A DNA stretch of 64,000 nt from Isoetes taiwanensis (GCA_021234155.1 JAJEKV010000062.1:2889305-2953304), one strand, 5' to 3'. Shown: positions 47,282 through 59,635, counted from the stretch's first letter. Notes: generated from the letters alone by a model not told the origin. Numbers and translations: made by a program.

Positions 47282-47875
47282 CTAAATCCTGGGACAAAGG
47301 TCACACTGGAAGGTAATGTTTCGTATCTCTTCAAGGCACCATTGTTCGTTGTGCCTAACGTAAACACTCTCCATGTGGACAGTCCTATTCCTGGCAGAAT
47401 TAGCAGCCCATTCTAAAACATTTGAATCAATAGAAACCCCCATCTCAAAGAATGTAGTGACTGTCTCTTTGGAATAACTACAGTGGATCAGCTTGTGGCT
47501 CAAGACTTCCACTTCCGGGTTTGCAGGCTGGACAGAAGGGGAAGAGAACTGGCTTTCTTGTTCTTCTTCCTCGGCCGAAGAGTCTTCATCAGAAACATGA
47601 TTTTCTTGAAACTGATTTTCCAAACTAACAGGCATTTCACTGAACTGCCGAGAATCCCCACTGCTGTCGGGAAGAACTTCCTCACTGGAAGTAGGCCAGG
47701 AATCATGATCAGAGTAATAGGGTAACTCACTGGAAGAGGAAGAAGTAGTTGGTGGAGTTTGATAAGATGAAGACTTAGATGAACTAGAGCTCGAAGAGCT
47801 CGAACTAGGGCTTGGAGAGCGTTGGCGCTTTCTGCTCACGACTCCCTCCATGTCTTCGAATGGGCTTGCATGCAA
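47282..47875 (-). CDS. acidic serine-rich protein in the Harbinger locus, function unknown
   Basis: A 197-codon frame, or about 189 codons from the internal ATG (MEGVVSRKRQRSPSPS). The N-terminal third begins with a possible nuclear signal (RKRQR) followed by serine runs, and the middle is rich in Glu/Asp/Ser (DEDSSAEEEEQES). The C-terminal 80 residues are less biased and look folded: LSHKLIHCSYSKETVTTFFE, NVLEWAANSARNRTVHMESV, ending in FQCDLCPRI. It lies between the transposase and the Myb-like gene, in the same orientation as the latter, about 0.2 kb downstream of it. No stop interrupts it and the C-terminal part looks conserved, which suggests it is a real third gene of this element rather than chance. 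I do not know a matching family. Confidence 0.55.
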   Translation of the reverse strand: MHASPFEDMEGVVSRKRQRSPSPSSSSSSSSSSKSSSYQTPPTTSSSSSELPYYSDHDSWPTSSEEVLPDSSGDSRQFSEMPVSLENQFQENHVSDEDSSAEEEEQESQFSSPSVQPANPEVEVLSHKLIHCSYSKETVTTFFEMGVSIDSNVLEWAANSARNRTVHMESVYVRHNEQWCLEEIRNITFQCDLCPRI

Positions 47876-48048
47876 GAATTGGAGGAAGCTTAAGTAGCCT
47901 TTACGAATTTGGATGATCGTGACTAGTAGGCAATATTTAATACTAAAAAACAGGGTTGTACAACTTCTTTAATATTTAAGAATACTGGTGGGTTTTGAGA
48001 CAGTTCCAAAAAAGAATTTCTAAAAAGCAAATAACTGAAAATGAACCT

Positions 48049-49170
48049 TTAGTCCTTCTTATTGGCAGCAAGTTTGGCAATTTCGAGCAATGTCTCCTTT
48101 GTCATTTCACATATGCTTTGAGTCATTGCAGCCATGGACTCTGCAATTTTCAGACTGTTTGCAGACCTTATTGTTTCCAATTCCCTGACCAACTCAATTT
48201 TTCTTGCACTTTCTTCTTTCAGGAAATCTAATTTCTTCACCTCAGTGTCCCCAAATGTGCTTGCCATCTGTGATATTCCCCTTGCAATGTCTTCATCTAT
48301 CTGCAACCTGGACTTCTTTCTACTGGTAGGTTTTCCACAAACTCCAGGCTGATTACACGCAGCTGATCTAGGACTTGAAGAATCTGTCTGGTTTCCTGTT
48401 GGTGTCCTATTGATTGAAATTTCTGGCATCACTGGACTGCTCGGATTTCCCGCGTTTACATTATTGTTTGAATTGGGTGGATCAGCAAAGTGGTCTTCGA
48501 ATGCTGCATCTGTTCCAACAGTTTCAAAGAAAGTGTCATTCATGAAAGATTCTGAGTAATTAGTATGCAAGTCTGCAGCCTCGAAAGCTTCATTGCTAAA
48601 TTCACCATCATCACCAGCACCTGGTATTGGATTATCTGAGATAACACCATATTTAACTTCTTCCATTCTGTCATACCACTGCCAAGTTGATGGTTCAGAA
48701 CCTGTATGGCTACAAGCCTCCTTCTCATCTTTAAATTTAGCTTGCAGCTTATCCCATTTGTTCTTTAGTTGTCTAAGCTCCACTAAACCCCCAACAAAGG
48801 GCTGCAATTTCATCATAATTTCCCTCCATTGTGTGTTGGAGAGGTTGAGGGTGCCATTGGTTACCAATTTCATCTCGTTCAGAAGATTGAGGAATGTGGA
48901 GACACCGTGATCTGTCCATTGTACAGGAGACTTCCTATTCTTTGTGTCTATCACTTTCGAATTTTCCTTCTCATGCACAACAATAGCCAAAGCAGAATCG
49001 GTTTCTAAAGATTCACTCACAATATCAGAGGATGCCTGAATTTCGCTCAATACACGCTTGGATCTCTTTTCCTTTGGCTGTCTTAAAGATGGAATTGGCT
49101 CAGAATTAGTCTCCAATCGCACATCCATGGAGATCTGGCCTGTCATTTTCCGGGTCCTTCTTGGTGCCAT
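48049..49170 (-). CDS. Myb/SANT-like DNA-binding protein, Harbinger partner
   Basis: The frame is open above the chosen ATG (49168-49170, MAPRRTRKMTG); an upstream exon joined through an ATTCAG acceptor near 49243 is possible. A basic, low-complexity N-terminus precedes a Myb/SANT-like trihelix (about residues 85-165): VQWTDHGVSTFLNLLNEMKL, NTQWREIMMKLQPFVGG, LRQLKNKWDKLQAKFKDEKE and WQWYDRMEEVKYG. An acidic linker follows, and the C-terminal 90 residues are helical and Lys/Glu-rich (AESMAAMTQSICEMTKETLL), ending LAANKKD. This layout matches the Myb-like second protein of PIF/Harbinger elements, which in characterised systems binds the element ends and brings the transposase to DNA. A similar domain is also found in ordinary plant trihelix proteins. 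The frame has no internal stop. Confidence 0.75.
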   Translation of the reverse strand: MAPRRTRKMTGQISMDVRLETNSEPIPSLRQPKEKRSKRVLSEIQASSDIVSESLETDSALAIVVHEKENSKVIDTKNRKSPVQWTDHGVSTFLNLLNEMKLVTNGTLNLSNTQWREIMMKLQPFVGGLVELRQLKNKWDKLQAKFKDEKEACSHTGSEPSTWQWYDRMEEVKYGVISDNPIPGAGDDGEFSNEAFEAADLHTNYSESFMNDTFFETVGTDAAFEDHFADPPNSNNNVNAGNPSSPVMPEISINRTPTGNQTDSSSPRSAACNQPGVCGKPTSRKKSRLQIDEDIARGISQMASTFGDTEVKKLDFLKEESARKIELVRELETIRSANSLKIAESMAAMTQSICEMTKETLLEIAKLAANKKD

Positions 49171-49190
49171 TTTTTCAACCCGAGGAGGCA

Positions 49191-50625
<1,435 letters not shown>

Positions 50626-50726
50626 AACATAAAGCATCCTGCTGAAACCTCGCTTCCTACAGAAGCAACCAAACCAACAAAACTCTACATAAAACAAGGC
50701 GCTCCATGCCGACAGAAGACAATGTC

Positions 50727-52947
50727 AAATCATGCTCGCATAGTGCTAGGATGAGCGGCTGCAAGCTCATGAAGCTGTCGTAGCTTAGATAAGAGCATCG
50801 CTCGGACATGATTCACCTCCCCTCTAAACACTCTTTTGTCCCGCACTGAAACCTCAATGTCTGGATCATCTACTGCAACCAAAGCCTCTTCTAGGATCTC
50901 CACAGCATTAGTTAAAGCAACAGATAACGCATGCACAATTCGCCAAGTCTGCAATTTCATCCACTCAACATAAAAAAACGGAGCAACAAACGCAGGAACC
51001 ACCCCTTCTACGGCACGCTCTACAGATTCAACGTCAAACACAATAAACGTAAAGAACGGAGGAGGAGGAGTGGCGTCCCTCTCTACCCCACCAGCCGCGC
51101 CATCAACATGTGGCCCTGCAACACAAGATTCAATCGATTAGGAAGACGTAACGTGAACATGAACAAACCAAGAGCTCATACTATCCAATATGAAAGCCAG
51201 GATCCGGCATATCTAGAGGAATATAGTCCTGGAAATAAGGCTGGCTGCCATCTACAGGGGGAATAAAAGCGGGTCTTTCCTCATGATACTCCTCATCAGC
51301 AGGATAATCGACGATGTCCACTCCATCATCGTCAGCAGCACTGTCATTTTCATCCTCTTCCAGCATTGCATCAAGCTTATCTAGCTCATCACATGCCAGA
51401 GCATCATCCCAAAATCTATGCCACCTTCTACCCACTTTCTCTATTGGCTCTTCCCCAGGAGGCAATCCATAAATGACACATCGTACATCCTTGATAGAAG
51501 CATGCATCAGGGTAAGCCTCCACGCAGCCTCTACTCTATAGTAACTAATTCTAGCTGAATTCCAAGGGAGGACCCACGCGCTAGACAAAATGAACTTCCC
51601 AGTTCGCAACATCCGTGCAATTGTGTAGCACAGACTGGGAGTTCTCTACCGTCTCCTGTGATATAACACAAAATGGCTCCCACGACTGAGCAAATTTCTG
51701 TTATCCAAAACTACACAATGCTTGATCTCACCCGCACCGTACAATGCATATAAGTTCTTCCCACGCTCAAGCTGCTCAGCAGTTACCTCCTTCATGTGAT
51801 TCCTAATAATGCAATTTGCCAACATCTTTCAAACAGTAACCGAGCATTCCTTCAAAATAGTGTAAACGCATGTCCTTCAACGCTTTACACATAATCACTC
51901 CACCTGGTGGACGGTGATTTGTCCAATCTAGAACCTACGTCAGACGAATATTCACAGCTGCTGGCGTGGTTGCAGCAATTCGAAATACACACTGCAGGTG
52001 TAGGTAATCAAGTTCAGAACCCCGCTCTACAGCCACCATGCCTGCAAGGCAATCTGAGTCCAAGAACTTGCACACTTTGACGTAATGATCTTCTACTATA
52101 TCAGACCCGCTGATAGTTACTGTTACACTCACGTCCAACACGCTACTTTTAGCTTCCATCTGCATGCTCTTCCTCATCTCCTTCTCCTTTTGTCTTCTCT
52201 CTCCTTTTTCAGTCTCTCCTGCTCTTCCTTCCTTTCTCTCTGCTTCTTCTCTCTTTCCACCTGCTTGTTCTCTCTCTCCACCTGTTTAAATTTTTTCCTC
52301 TCCTCCCTCTCAGACTGCCTTCTCTTCTTCTGCGCATCCCTGTCATTCTGCTCTCTAATTACAATGCCACTGTCCTTCCTTGGCCTGCCCCTCTTCCTAG
52401 ACGGCTCACAGGCATTGCAGGCATCAGCTAGAACACCCAGGTTATATTCACTTCTCTTCGGTGACAAATGAAGCTGCTCAGAAGGCACTTCTACAAAATT
52501 ACTACGATGGAATATGGGATGGGAATTAAGGCACATGTAGTTATGTTCAGGCACAAAATTCATGGGTACAGCAGAAGGCATGCAATTCGAATCATGGGAA
52601 ACATGGTTATGCTCAGACACAACATTCATAGGTCCAGCAGAAGGCATGTAATTCAACCTCCCTCTAGCAGCTCCAGCGCTGCTGCTCTCAGGAGGCCTCC
52701 CCTCCTCATCCACACAACCGTGCATGCCCTGCCCTGATCTAACAGTCCTAGCAATTCTCTTCAACATAGAAACACTGTGGAACATACCTGTGTTGGCCTC
52801 CACAGATCCTTGGCTGTTCAGCATGGCGCTCAGGCAGAATAACAAACATACATGGAGTTGCAAGATCCCAGCCTCTTTCGGCCCAGCATCATCGCTAGGC
52901 ATCACCAAATCCTCCCAGCCTGAGCTGGTCTTCCTGGCATCGTCCAT
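50727..52947 (-). pseudogene. Replitron-like HUH endonuclease relic
   Basis: From the top of the minus strand: MDDARKTSSGWEDLVMPSDD (52947), a linker with repeated MNxVxEHNxxxxxSxxxMPSAxP, an AT-hook-like KRGRPRKDSG, and a long Arg/Glu/Lys helix (to 52174). A new frame (52177-51935) gives a beta-rich block VSVTVTISGSDIVEDHYVKV and then RGSELDYLHLQCVFRI, an HUH-type motif (H-L-Q). After a TAG at 51935-51937 the same frame continues to MRLHYFEGMLGYCLKDVGKL (51855-51800), which fits the YxxK catalytic-tyrosine motif, then stops. Another frame supplies VTAEQLERGKNLYALYGAGE and, at 51612-51181, FILSSAWVLPWNSARISYYR and RVEAAWRLTL with an acidic tail. A last frame at 51041-50730 is unassigned. One tyrosine, no helicase domain: this fits Replitrons better than Helitrons. 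At least three stops or frameshifts. Confidence 0.6.
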
Positions 52948-53388
52948 TCCATGCCATCCGTTCAGGCACCGGTTCTTGCTATTTCAGACCCCTCTCATCC
53001 CGACGTCCAAGTTCCTCCACAACCCAATCGCAGGGCCAAGAAAATTAACACAAAAAAAAATTCCCCTCAACCGGCCACTACTTTCATTGGGAAACCTACG
53101 GGCAACCCTCCTTGGGCAGCACCTTATTTAATATGGTTAGAGTATGGCTGCAGATTAGGGCTGCAACGGAAGGGAAAAAATATGCAATCCATTAGAATCA
53201 TTTCCCAAAGTGACGAAAGAAAATTTAAAGGGATATCTAAATTTCCACGCCGTTGATGTGAAAATTTGTGGATCGAAAAAATGCGTCATCAATTCGGGCT
53301 GAAGGGTGCTTCAACGTGGACGACCTAAAATTCAAAGAAATATTGTAGGGGGAATGGGCAAGCGTGGTGCCATGTAGGATTTCTTACT

Positions 53389-55737
53389 ATGGCCGTGGTC
53401 GGGGTCGCCGTGCACCCAAGGCCTTTCCCTCAACTTGTAGATCGCGATGGGAACTTAGAATTGGCTATGGTGGAGATAGATCGAAGCAGGCATCGGCATT
53501 TCATTCAGTGCCAAATTCCAATCCGGAAGCAAGATCTATTACAGGTGCATGTTTCCAATTGCGATCTCTTATTACGGCAGTACTCTAATACCAGGCAGTT
53601 ATGCAACGGAAAATGGCTTCATGCTCATATTCTTAATAACGGACATATAATTGGCAGAATGACAGGGAATCTTTTGATGCAAATGTATGCCAAATGTGAT
53701 GATTTGTTGTCCGCAGAACGAATGTTTGATCAAATTAATAGTCGGAACATATTCACTTGGACAATTATGATAGGTGCTTATTCAACTGAAAGACAGTTAG
53801 AGCAAGCTTTCCTGCTGTTTCGGGCTATGAGATCGGAAGGTATCTCACCCAATAAATTTACCTTCAGTACACTTCTAACAAGCTTTTCTAGTGGAGCAGA
53901 CTTTGCTGATGGGAAATGGATCCATGCTTATATGATAAGCAGTCGGTTAGAATCAAGTGTTGTTCTAGAAACAGCGCTTCTGAACATGTATGCTAATTGT
54001 GGATGTGTGAACAATGCTGAGGTAGTATTTAGGCACATGCCTGTGAGGAATGTGCCATCTTGGAATACCATGATTGCAGCATATGCGCTGAATGAGCAGA
54101 ATCAGAATGCTCTTGTCCTTTTTCAGGAAATGCTAAAGGAAGGTGCTAATCCAGACATTGTTACCTGCATCAACAGCTTGAATGCATGTGCAAATCTGAT
54201 AAATCTTGCACATGGCAAGAAATTGCATGCCTTCATTGTCCAAGTTGGCTTCGCATCAAATTCAATTGTTGCCAATGCTATTCTAAACATGTATGGGAAG
54301 TGCAATTGTCTATCATCTGCATGGCTAGTATTTAGTCACATAGGTGAGAAAACTGTGGTGTCTTGGACCGCCATGATTGCATCATATGCTCAAGATGGCC
54401 ATTTAAAACGTGCTCTTGAGCTATTGCAGAAAATGCAGCCAGGTGTACTCCCTAATACTGTTACGTTTGTCAGCATCCTTGATGCTTGTGTATATCTGAG
54501 TCATTTACCAGAAGGGAAAAGGGCCCATGCTTATATTATAAATGCTGGCTTTACTTCGAACATTCTAGTGGAAACTGCACTTGTTAATATGTATGGGAAG
54601 TGTGGTAGTGTTGAAGATGCATCCAGGATCTTTGAAAGAATGTTAGCTAGAAATCTTGTGTCATGGAATGCAATGATTTCAACATATGTCCTTAATGGTT
54701 GTGGAAATGAATCTGTTTACCTCTTCCATAGAATGCAGCTAGAAGGTATTATGCCAAATACTTTAACTTTTGTTAGCTTGCTTGATGGATGTGCAGAAAT
54801 TATGGGTGAAGAAGTGGGCAGAATGGTCCATGCACATATCATAAGTTTTGGGCTTGAGATAGATGTTATTTTGGGCACAACCTTGGTGAATGTTTATGGC
54901 AAGTGCAAAAACCTAAAAGAGGCGCTCCAGGTCTTTGAAACATTGCCTGAACGAAATTTGGTATCGTGGAACGCCATTATTGGAGCTTATGATCTGGATG
55001 GCTGTGGCCAACAAGTACTACAACTTTTTGAATGTATGCACTTTGAAGCTGTGATTCCGAATGCAGTGACATTTTCCGCTGTTTTTAGTGCTTGTGGCAG
55101 TCTAGCTGCAGCAGGGGAGGCAAAAAGAATGCATGCCTATGCTATAAGCATGGGTTTTGGTGCAGATGTGGTCATGGGCACAATTATCATTGACATGTAT
55201 GCCAAGTGTGGGAGCTTAGAAGCTGCAGGAATGATATTTGATATCATGCATGAGCGCAATATAGTTTCATGGACAACAATAGTTGCTGCATATGGCCAAA
55301 GTGGTCTTCCCGACGAGGCCCTTGCTTTCTTTAGGGAAATGCAACTAGAAGGTGTGATGCCACAAAAAGTTACCTTTGTTAACGTCCTCTCCGCATGCAG
55401 CCATGGTGGACTCTTTGAGGATGGATGCTATCATTTTATTGAGATGAGGATGAATTATGGGACTACACATGCTGTTGAGCACTATGGATGTCTAGTTGAT
55501 CTTCTCGGCCGGGCAGGGTGGCTGAGTGAAGCAGAGGACTTAATTTACACCATGCCATTTGAACCTATTGCCACAACTTGGATGGCAATGCTCGCTGCTT
55601 GTAAAGTTCATGGTGATATGCAACGGGGCAACCTTGCTGCAGAAAATGTTTCAGCACTGGATCCAGAGAATGCTGCTAGCTACATATTGCTTGCAAGCAT
55701 CTACATGTATGCGACAAATAGCACTTGGGCCAGATAA
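53389..55737 (+). CDS. PLS-type pentatricopeptide repeat protein, truncated E domain
   Basis: One uninterrupted exon of 782 codons. From about residue 75 on, successive P-L-S triplets of about 100 residues repeat NMYAKC/NMYGKC, VFxxMxxRNxxSWNxMIAAY and LFxxMxxEGxxPNxVTFxSxLxAC, roughly six to seven triplets in all. Such proteins bind specific RNA in chloroplasts or mitochondria, and those with E/DYW extensions guide C-to-U editing. The last part (MPFEPIATTWMAMLAACKVH ... ASYILLASIYMYA) is the beginning of the E motif; then TWAR is followed by a TAA. After it the frame reads RKKVIGEYSARGLN, which resembles the normal continuation of E motifs, so the stop is probably secondary and the E+/DYW region is absent. 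The N-terminal 70 residues have no clear transit peptide by eye. Being intronless fits many non-editing-defective PPR genes and retro-copies alike. Confidence 0.9.
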   Translation: MAVVGVAVHPRPFPQLVDRDGNLELAMVEIDRSRHRHFIQCQIPIRKQDLLQVHVSNCDLLLRQYSNTRQLCNGKWLHAHILNNGHIIGRMTGNLLMQMYAKCDDLLSAERMFDQINSRNIFTWTIMIGAYSTERQLEQAFLLFRAMRSEGISPNKFTFSTLLTSFSSGADFADGKWIHAYMISSRLESSVVLETALLNMYANCGCVNNAEVVFRHMPVRNVPSWNTMIAAYALNEQNQNALVLFQEMLKEGANPDIVTCINSLNACANLINLAHGKKLHAFIVQVGFASNSIVANAILNMYGKCNCLSSAWLVFSHIGEKTVVSWTAMIASYAQDGHLKRALELLQKMQPGVLPNTVTFVSILDACVYLSHLPEGKRAHAYIINAGFTSNILVETALVNMYGKCGSVEDASRIFERMLARNLVSWNAMISTYVLNGCGNESVYLFHRMQLEGIMPNTLTFVSLLDGCAEIMGEEVGRMVHAHIISFGLEIDVILGTTLVNVYGKCKNLKEALQVFETLPERNLVSWNAIIGAYDLDGCGQQVLQLFECMHFEAVIPNAVTFSAVFSACGSLAAAGEAKRMHAYAISMGFGADVVMGTIIIDMYAKCGSLEAAGMIFDIMHERNIVSWTTIVAAYGQSGLPDEALAFFREMQLEGVMPQKVTFVNVLSACSHGGLFEDGCYHFIEMRMNYGTTHAVEHYGCLVDLLGRAGWLSEAEDLIYTMPFEPIATTWMAMLAACKVHGDMQRGNLAAENVSALDPENAASYILLASIYMYATNSTWAR

Positions 55738-58590
55738 AGAAAGAAAGTCATAGGGGAATACTCAGCTAGGGGGTTGAATTGTTCCATACTATTCAATCGA
55801 GCTTGATTCAACTGGGATGGCATGTGGCAGAAAATATTGCTAGATGTTCCAGCACGATTAGTGAGGAACTCATGGGGAATCATACTAAAGTCTAGGGATG
55901 CCTTTGGCTGATTCTGAGCAAGGCTCATGCAAGCAAATTCTTTTGACTTAACGAGCATACACCTTAACGACTCTTGTTTTGTAAAGGTAATCTGGAAACA
56001 TGCTTCTAGGCTGCACGTTATATGCTTCGCTGAACAACAATCCCTAGGAAACGTAGCTGACCAGAATACCTCGATGGGTTGTAAATTCTTCTGCTCAGTG
56101 TAAGTTTGACAGGATAGCCTAGAGTGGTATGTGCTTAGTTTCTCACTGGTGGGGAATTGCAGGCTTGCTGGTGACTTTGATTCGATCGTTTAGAGCTTGA
56201 GAAGGAACCGAAGCATCTGAGATGGTATGTCCATGCTTGCTCGATTGGGAATGTTAGAAAGGCGAAGAGTTAAATACGGTTATATCCTTATTTACCTCTT
56301 CCCCTTTCTGAAATTCTTATATAAGCTTGGAACAGCCTCTACTCAATACATTATTCAAAGACCTGCCAGTATGGTACATAACAAAAGTGAGTTTGCAGAG
56401 GGCCACTGTCCATTTTGCAGCTATACATGTATAAATGTAAATGTGCTTATGTGCATTACGGTTGTTAATTAAACAATTGCGCATCCTTTGGTCGCATTGC
56501 TGAGATGAAAAGGAACATGGACTTTATTAGTCCTGGTTCCCTTGCAGCGAAGAATTCTTTTCTTGGCTTAGAGGCTGCATTTGCGGGGCAGGAGAATGAA
56601 TGATGTGTCTTCTTTATTTGATTGAGCATTATCATTTACTGGACTTTGGGAACTTACGACAGGAGCATGGAACATTTTTAGTGCATGGAACATCTTCACA
56701 GCTCCTTTCCAACATTAACACCATAAATGGGTTCAGAATTATGTTCTAATTTATACTGCTCGTCCTAATATTATTCCGTCCAGGTGGGTCCAATTCTTTA
56801 TCCTTCAGGATTGGCAAGAGATCTTGGAGGTCTTTTTGAAAGAAAGGAGCTAAAGAATAGTACAGATGATTTTTGCAGCTTCTTGTTGCTAGTTGTGTAT
56901 GCTGACATCAAGTTGTGTTCGTGAATGCATGAGAAAGCTAGGCTGATTGAAATCTGCTTTTGGTATCTCTCAGATCCTTATCACATGGGTTTGCATAAAA
57001 TTGACATGCCATTGTTTTGGGGGCAAAAGATATCAGCAAGGAGAATTTCGTCTCATAAGGATATCAGGTATGCTCCTCTCGACTTCTAAGTTTTTTGTAT
57101 TCTGGACTGTTCTAGTAACTGAAACGATGTTTACAATGTCAGTACTTGACTTTCCAAATGGCATATTGCTTTGAAATTGGAATATTGACCATTTCGTTAT
57201 TCAAATCCAAATATTGAATATTCATCATTGTTCATTGACGTGGTAGTCTAAACATGACATGTAACGTGAATAGTTTGCATAACTGGATCAGAACAAGAGC
57301 GAATGCAATCAAAATAACCTGGTTTATGTATCAGGTGATTGGCGTTTCTTAGTCCGGCTGAGTGCAATATAACTGTATTATTAATTCGCTTTCACAATTA
57401 TATCCCAGTGGGAAGGAAAGAAAGATTTTAAATTCTACTAGACACACCCGAGGGATCTATGAGACCATAATGAATACAACGTGTGTGCTTGGAGGCACTC
57501 CTTCAGCAGCTAACATCACTAACATAGATAAAAACACATAACATAATGCTAATTAATTGCTTTTTAATAGGTTCTGATATCAAGTTCTGATCCTTTGCTC
57601 CCATGTCTCGTTTTAAAAGACTGCTTGTGCCTGTTTTACACTTTTGGAAACTGCTAATGTCACCCCTTTTGGATCGTGGCACTTCCTTTCCTTTTGTGCC
57701 ACACTATCTTCCTCCAGTTTTTCCATAATGGTAAAGAAAGAAGTTATTTCTGCTTCCGGGACAAATTAGCAACAGGGAATTGCTAAACTAGAATAATCCC
57801 CCTCTGTATTCTACATTTATACAAGAGTATATAACTTATTGCACATCTATCAAGTTATGCCTGAACATACATCAGTTACCAATTATGTGTCGGCCAGTTG
57901 AAGATAAAATTGGTGCCCGTTTTCTATTAGTGCAGTAAAGGAATCATAAATTGGATTATTTCATTTGCTTTTAGACACTTTGAGACTTGTTTGTATGAGA
58001 AGGAGCTCTATGGTCGCGTTTTCTTAATCACATCTCATCATGGTCCATTTTTTAGCAGGCGCTTAGAGGTTAAAAATAAGACGGGGATATAAGTGATGAC
58101 GTGCAACTGATAATAAAGGACAATGCTTCATTTCTGGTCCTGGATTGATTGTTTGAACTTCGTGAGCTAATGAGGTACAGAAATATGCACTTTTGGTTTT
58201 GTTTGAGTTGTTGAAGCTAGATGGCTTATTAATTATAGAAAGTACAATTATTGACAAAAGTTTATCTTCAAGTGGCCTACATATAATTTGGTAATTCTTC
58301 AAGCATAGATCTTGGTGGCTTGATAGATGTGCTAAATACCCTGTCCTATGTAATATACTCTTCTATAATGTGCTTTTACGTTTTCCGCTGATGTTTTTCT
58401 ATCGGTGTCTTTACTTTTTACTTAACATGATTGAAGCAAAATTATAGATTGTTTGCACTATGATCATTTTTGTAATTAATCTTTGTATTTTATAGAAGCA
58501 TGGAAGGCAAACAAATCTTAAAGGAATGGTATCATCCGTCGTCATTAGATAAAGACAACATTAAAAGTTTCACATATTCATAAATCATGT
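55738..58590. other. long intergenic stretch, no gene seen
   Basis: AT-rich. The first 60 bp is the decayed end of the PPR E motif. Short frames at 56227-56472 and 56947-57174 have no recognisable domain. Confidence 0.5.
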
Positions 58591-58639
58591 CTCATAGCTT
58601 AGCCATCAATCAAATAATTTGGGCATCAAGTAGTTGATT

Positions 58640-58735
58640 GATCACATGATTGATCGACATCCATTAACATCCAAGTCTGGCATGATATTATTGATATCCA
58701 TTCACATCCAAGTCTAGCATGATATTATCAACAAA
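58640..58735. repeat. two tandem copies of a 38-40-bp unit
   Basis: ATCCATTAACATCCAAGTCTGG...GATATTATTGATATCC and ATTCACATCCAAGTCTAG...GATATTATCAAC. A related AACATTCAAGTCTCGTATATC lies at 59291 on the other side of the L1 fragment. Confidence 0.75.
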
Positions 58736-58744
58736 AAATTGTGC

Positions 58745-59190
58745 ACTATTTGATTTAGTGCAGGGAAATCCATTCAATTTGGAATAAATTGGGGGAAATA
58801 TTTGAAGCGCCAGAGAAGGAGATTTTGTTAGGACTATATCCTGTCTCATGGCCATCTAATGACAAAATTGTCGTGAACCTGTGCGAAAGGTGGATGGTTT
58901 GGTCAATATGGAAGAGACGGAGGAAATTAGTTTTTTCTCAAGAATACAACGATCCAGCTAGTTTGTGTCTGTCTCTGAAAAACAAGATACGACAATGCCA
59001 GCATTTCAATAGGAGGAGGGGGTGTCTTACGCCTACGAAACATTTTTATCTCCTCGACGGGATAGCCAAGTGTTTATTCCTACATGAACATTTATGTTGT
59101 GTAGGTGCATGATATCACTTGGCATATATATAAAAATGTAGTCCTTTTCAAATAATACAATTAATCATTTCCAAAAAAAATGAAAAAATA
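58745..59190 (+). mobile_element. L1-type LINE C-terminal fragment with A-rich tail
   Basis: The frame 58789-59112 reads LCERWMVWSIWKRRRKLVFS and LCLSLKNKIRQCQHF, the same C-terminal block as VAWLVWLIWKRRRLWIFQ at 37.7 kb, from a diverged family member. The 3' end is A-rich (59168-59190) and flanked on both sides by the ACATYCAAGTCT repeat noted above. Confidence 0.65.
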
Positions 59191-59456
59191 AAAAAATAAC
59201 AACCAACAACAAAAAATGGTGGAAAACAAGATGTCACTAGTAGTAGAGCAACTAAAGCACATTAGTAAAGCACATGTGATTGAATATCCTTTAACATTCA
59301 AGTCTCGTATATCATTGAATCATTAGCAACAAAAACTTTGGAGCGCGAAGATGTTGCTACATTCAAAACCTTCATACCATTAGTATAGATGAAATAAAAG
59401 ACAAGATTGGAGATGCCCACTAAAGTACGTTTGTGAAATAAAATAAAAGACAAATC

Positions 59457-59529
59457 TGGAGATGCCGGGTATCGATCCCGGTGCCTCTCGCATGCTAAGC
59501 GAGCGCTCTACCATCTGAGCTACATCCCC
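59457..59529 (-). tRNA. tRNA-Ala (anticodon AGC)
   Basis: On the minus strand the 73-nt sequence starts GGGGATGTAGCTCAGATGG and ends CATCTCCA. The cloverleaf closes: 7-bp acceptor stem, D arm with GTAGCTCAGATGG-TAGAGC, anticodon loop TTAGCAT (AGC), T arm CCGGG-ATCGATA-CCCGG. The acceptor stem has the G3:U70 wobble pair that identifies tRNA-Ala, and the discriminator is A73. A box (TAGCTCAGATGG) and B box (GATCGATACCC-type) are present, and there is no intron. No run of four or more T is seen immediately downstream on the minus strand within a few bases; TTTATTTTATTT occurs about 15-25 bases on. It lies 106 bp upstream of the atpD start codon on the opposite strand. Confidence 0.95.
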
Positions 59530-59635
59530 GTGATGAGACGCTTTTTGAATTTGATTGCTATTGACAAAATAAACCCTAAATCAATATCCAATACTTCAGT
59601 TCTTTCACAGCGATCTCAGTTCTGGTGCTTTGAAG

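Noticed and set aside
51041-51200. An intron between the last two frames of the HUH relic (GTATGA donor, TTGCAG acceptor)
   Set aside because: The join does not keep the frame, so I left the blocks as separate pieces of a relic.
52085-52471. Plus-strand Ser/Leu/Phe-rich frame
   Set aside because: It is the complement of the Arg/Glu/Lys helix of the HUH relic.
50727-52947. Helitron
   Set aside because: No helicase motifs and only one tyrosine motif are seen.
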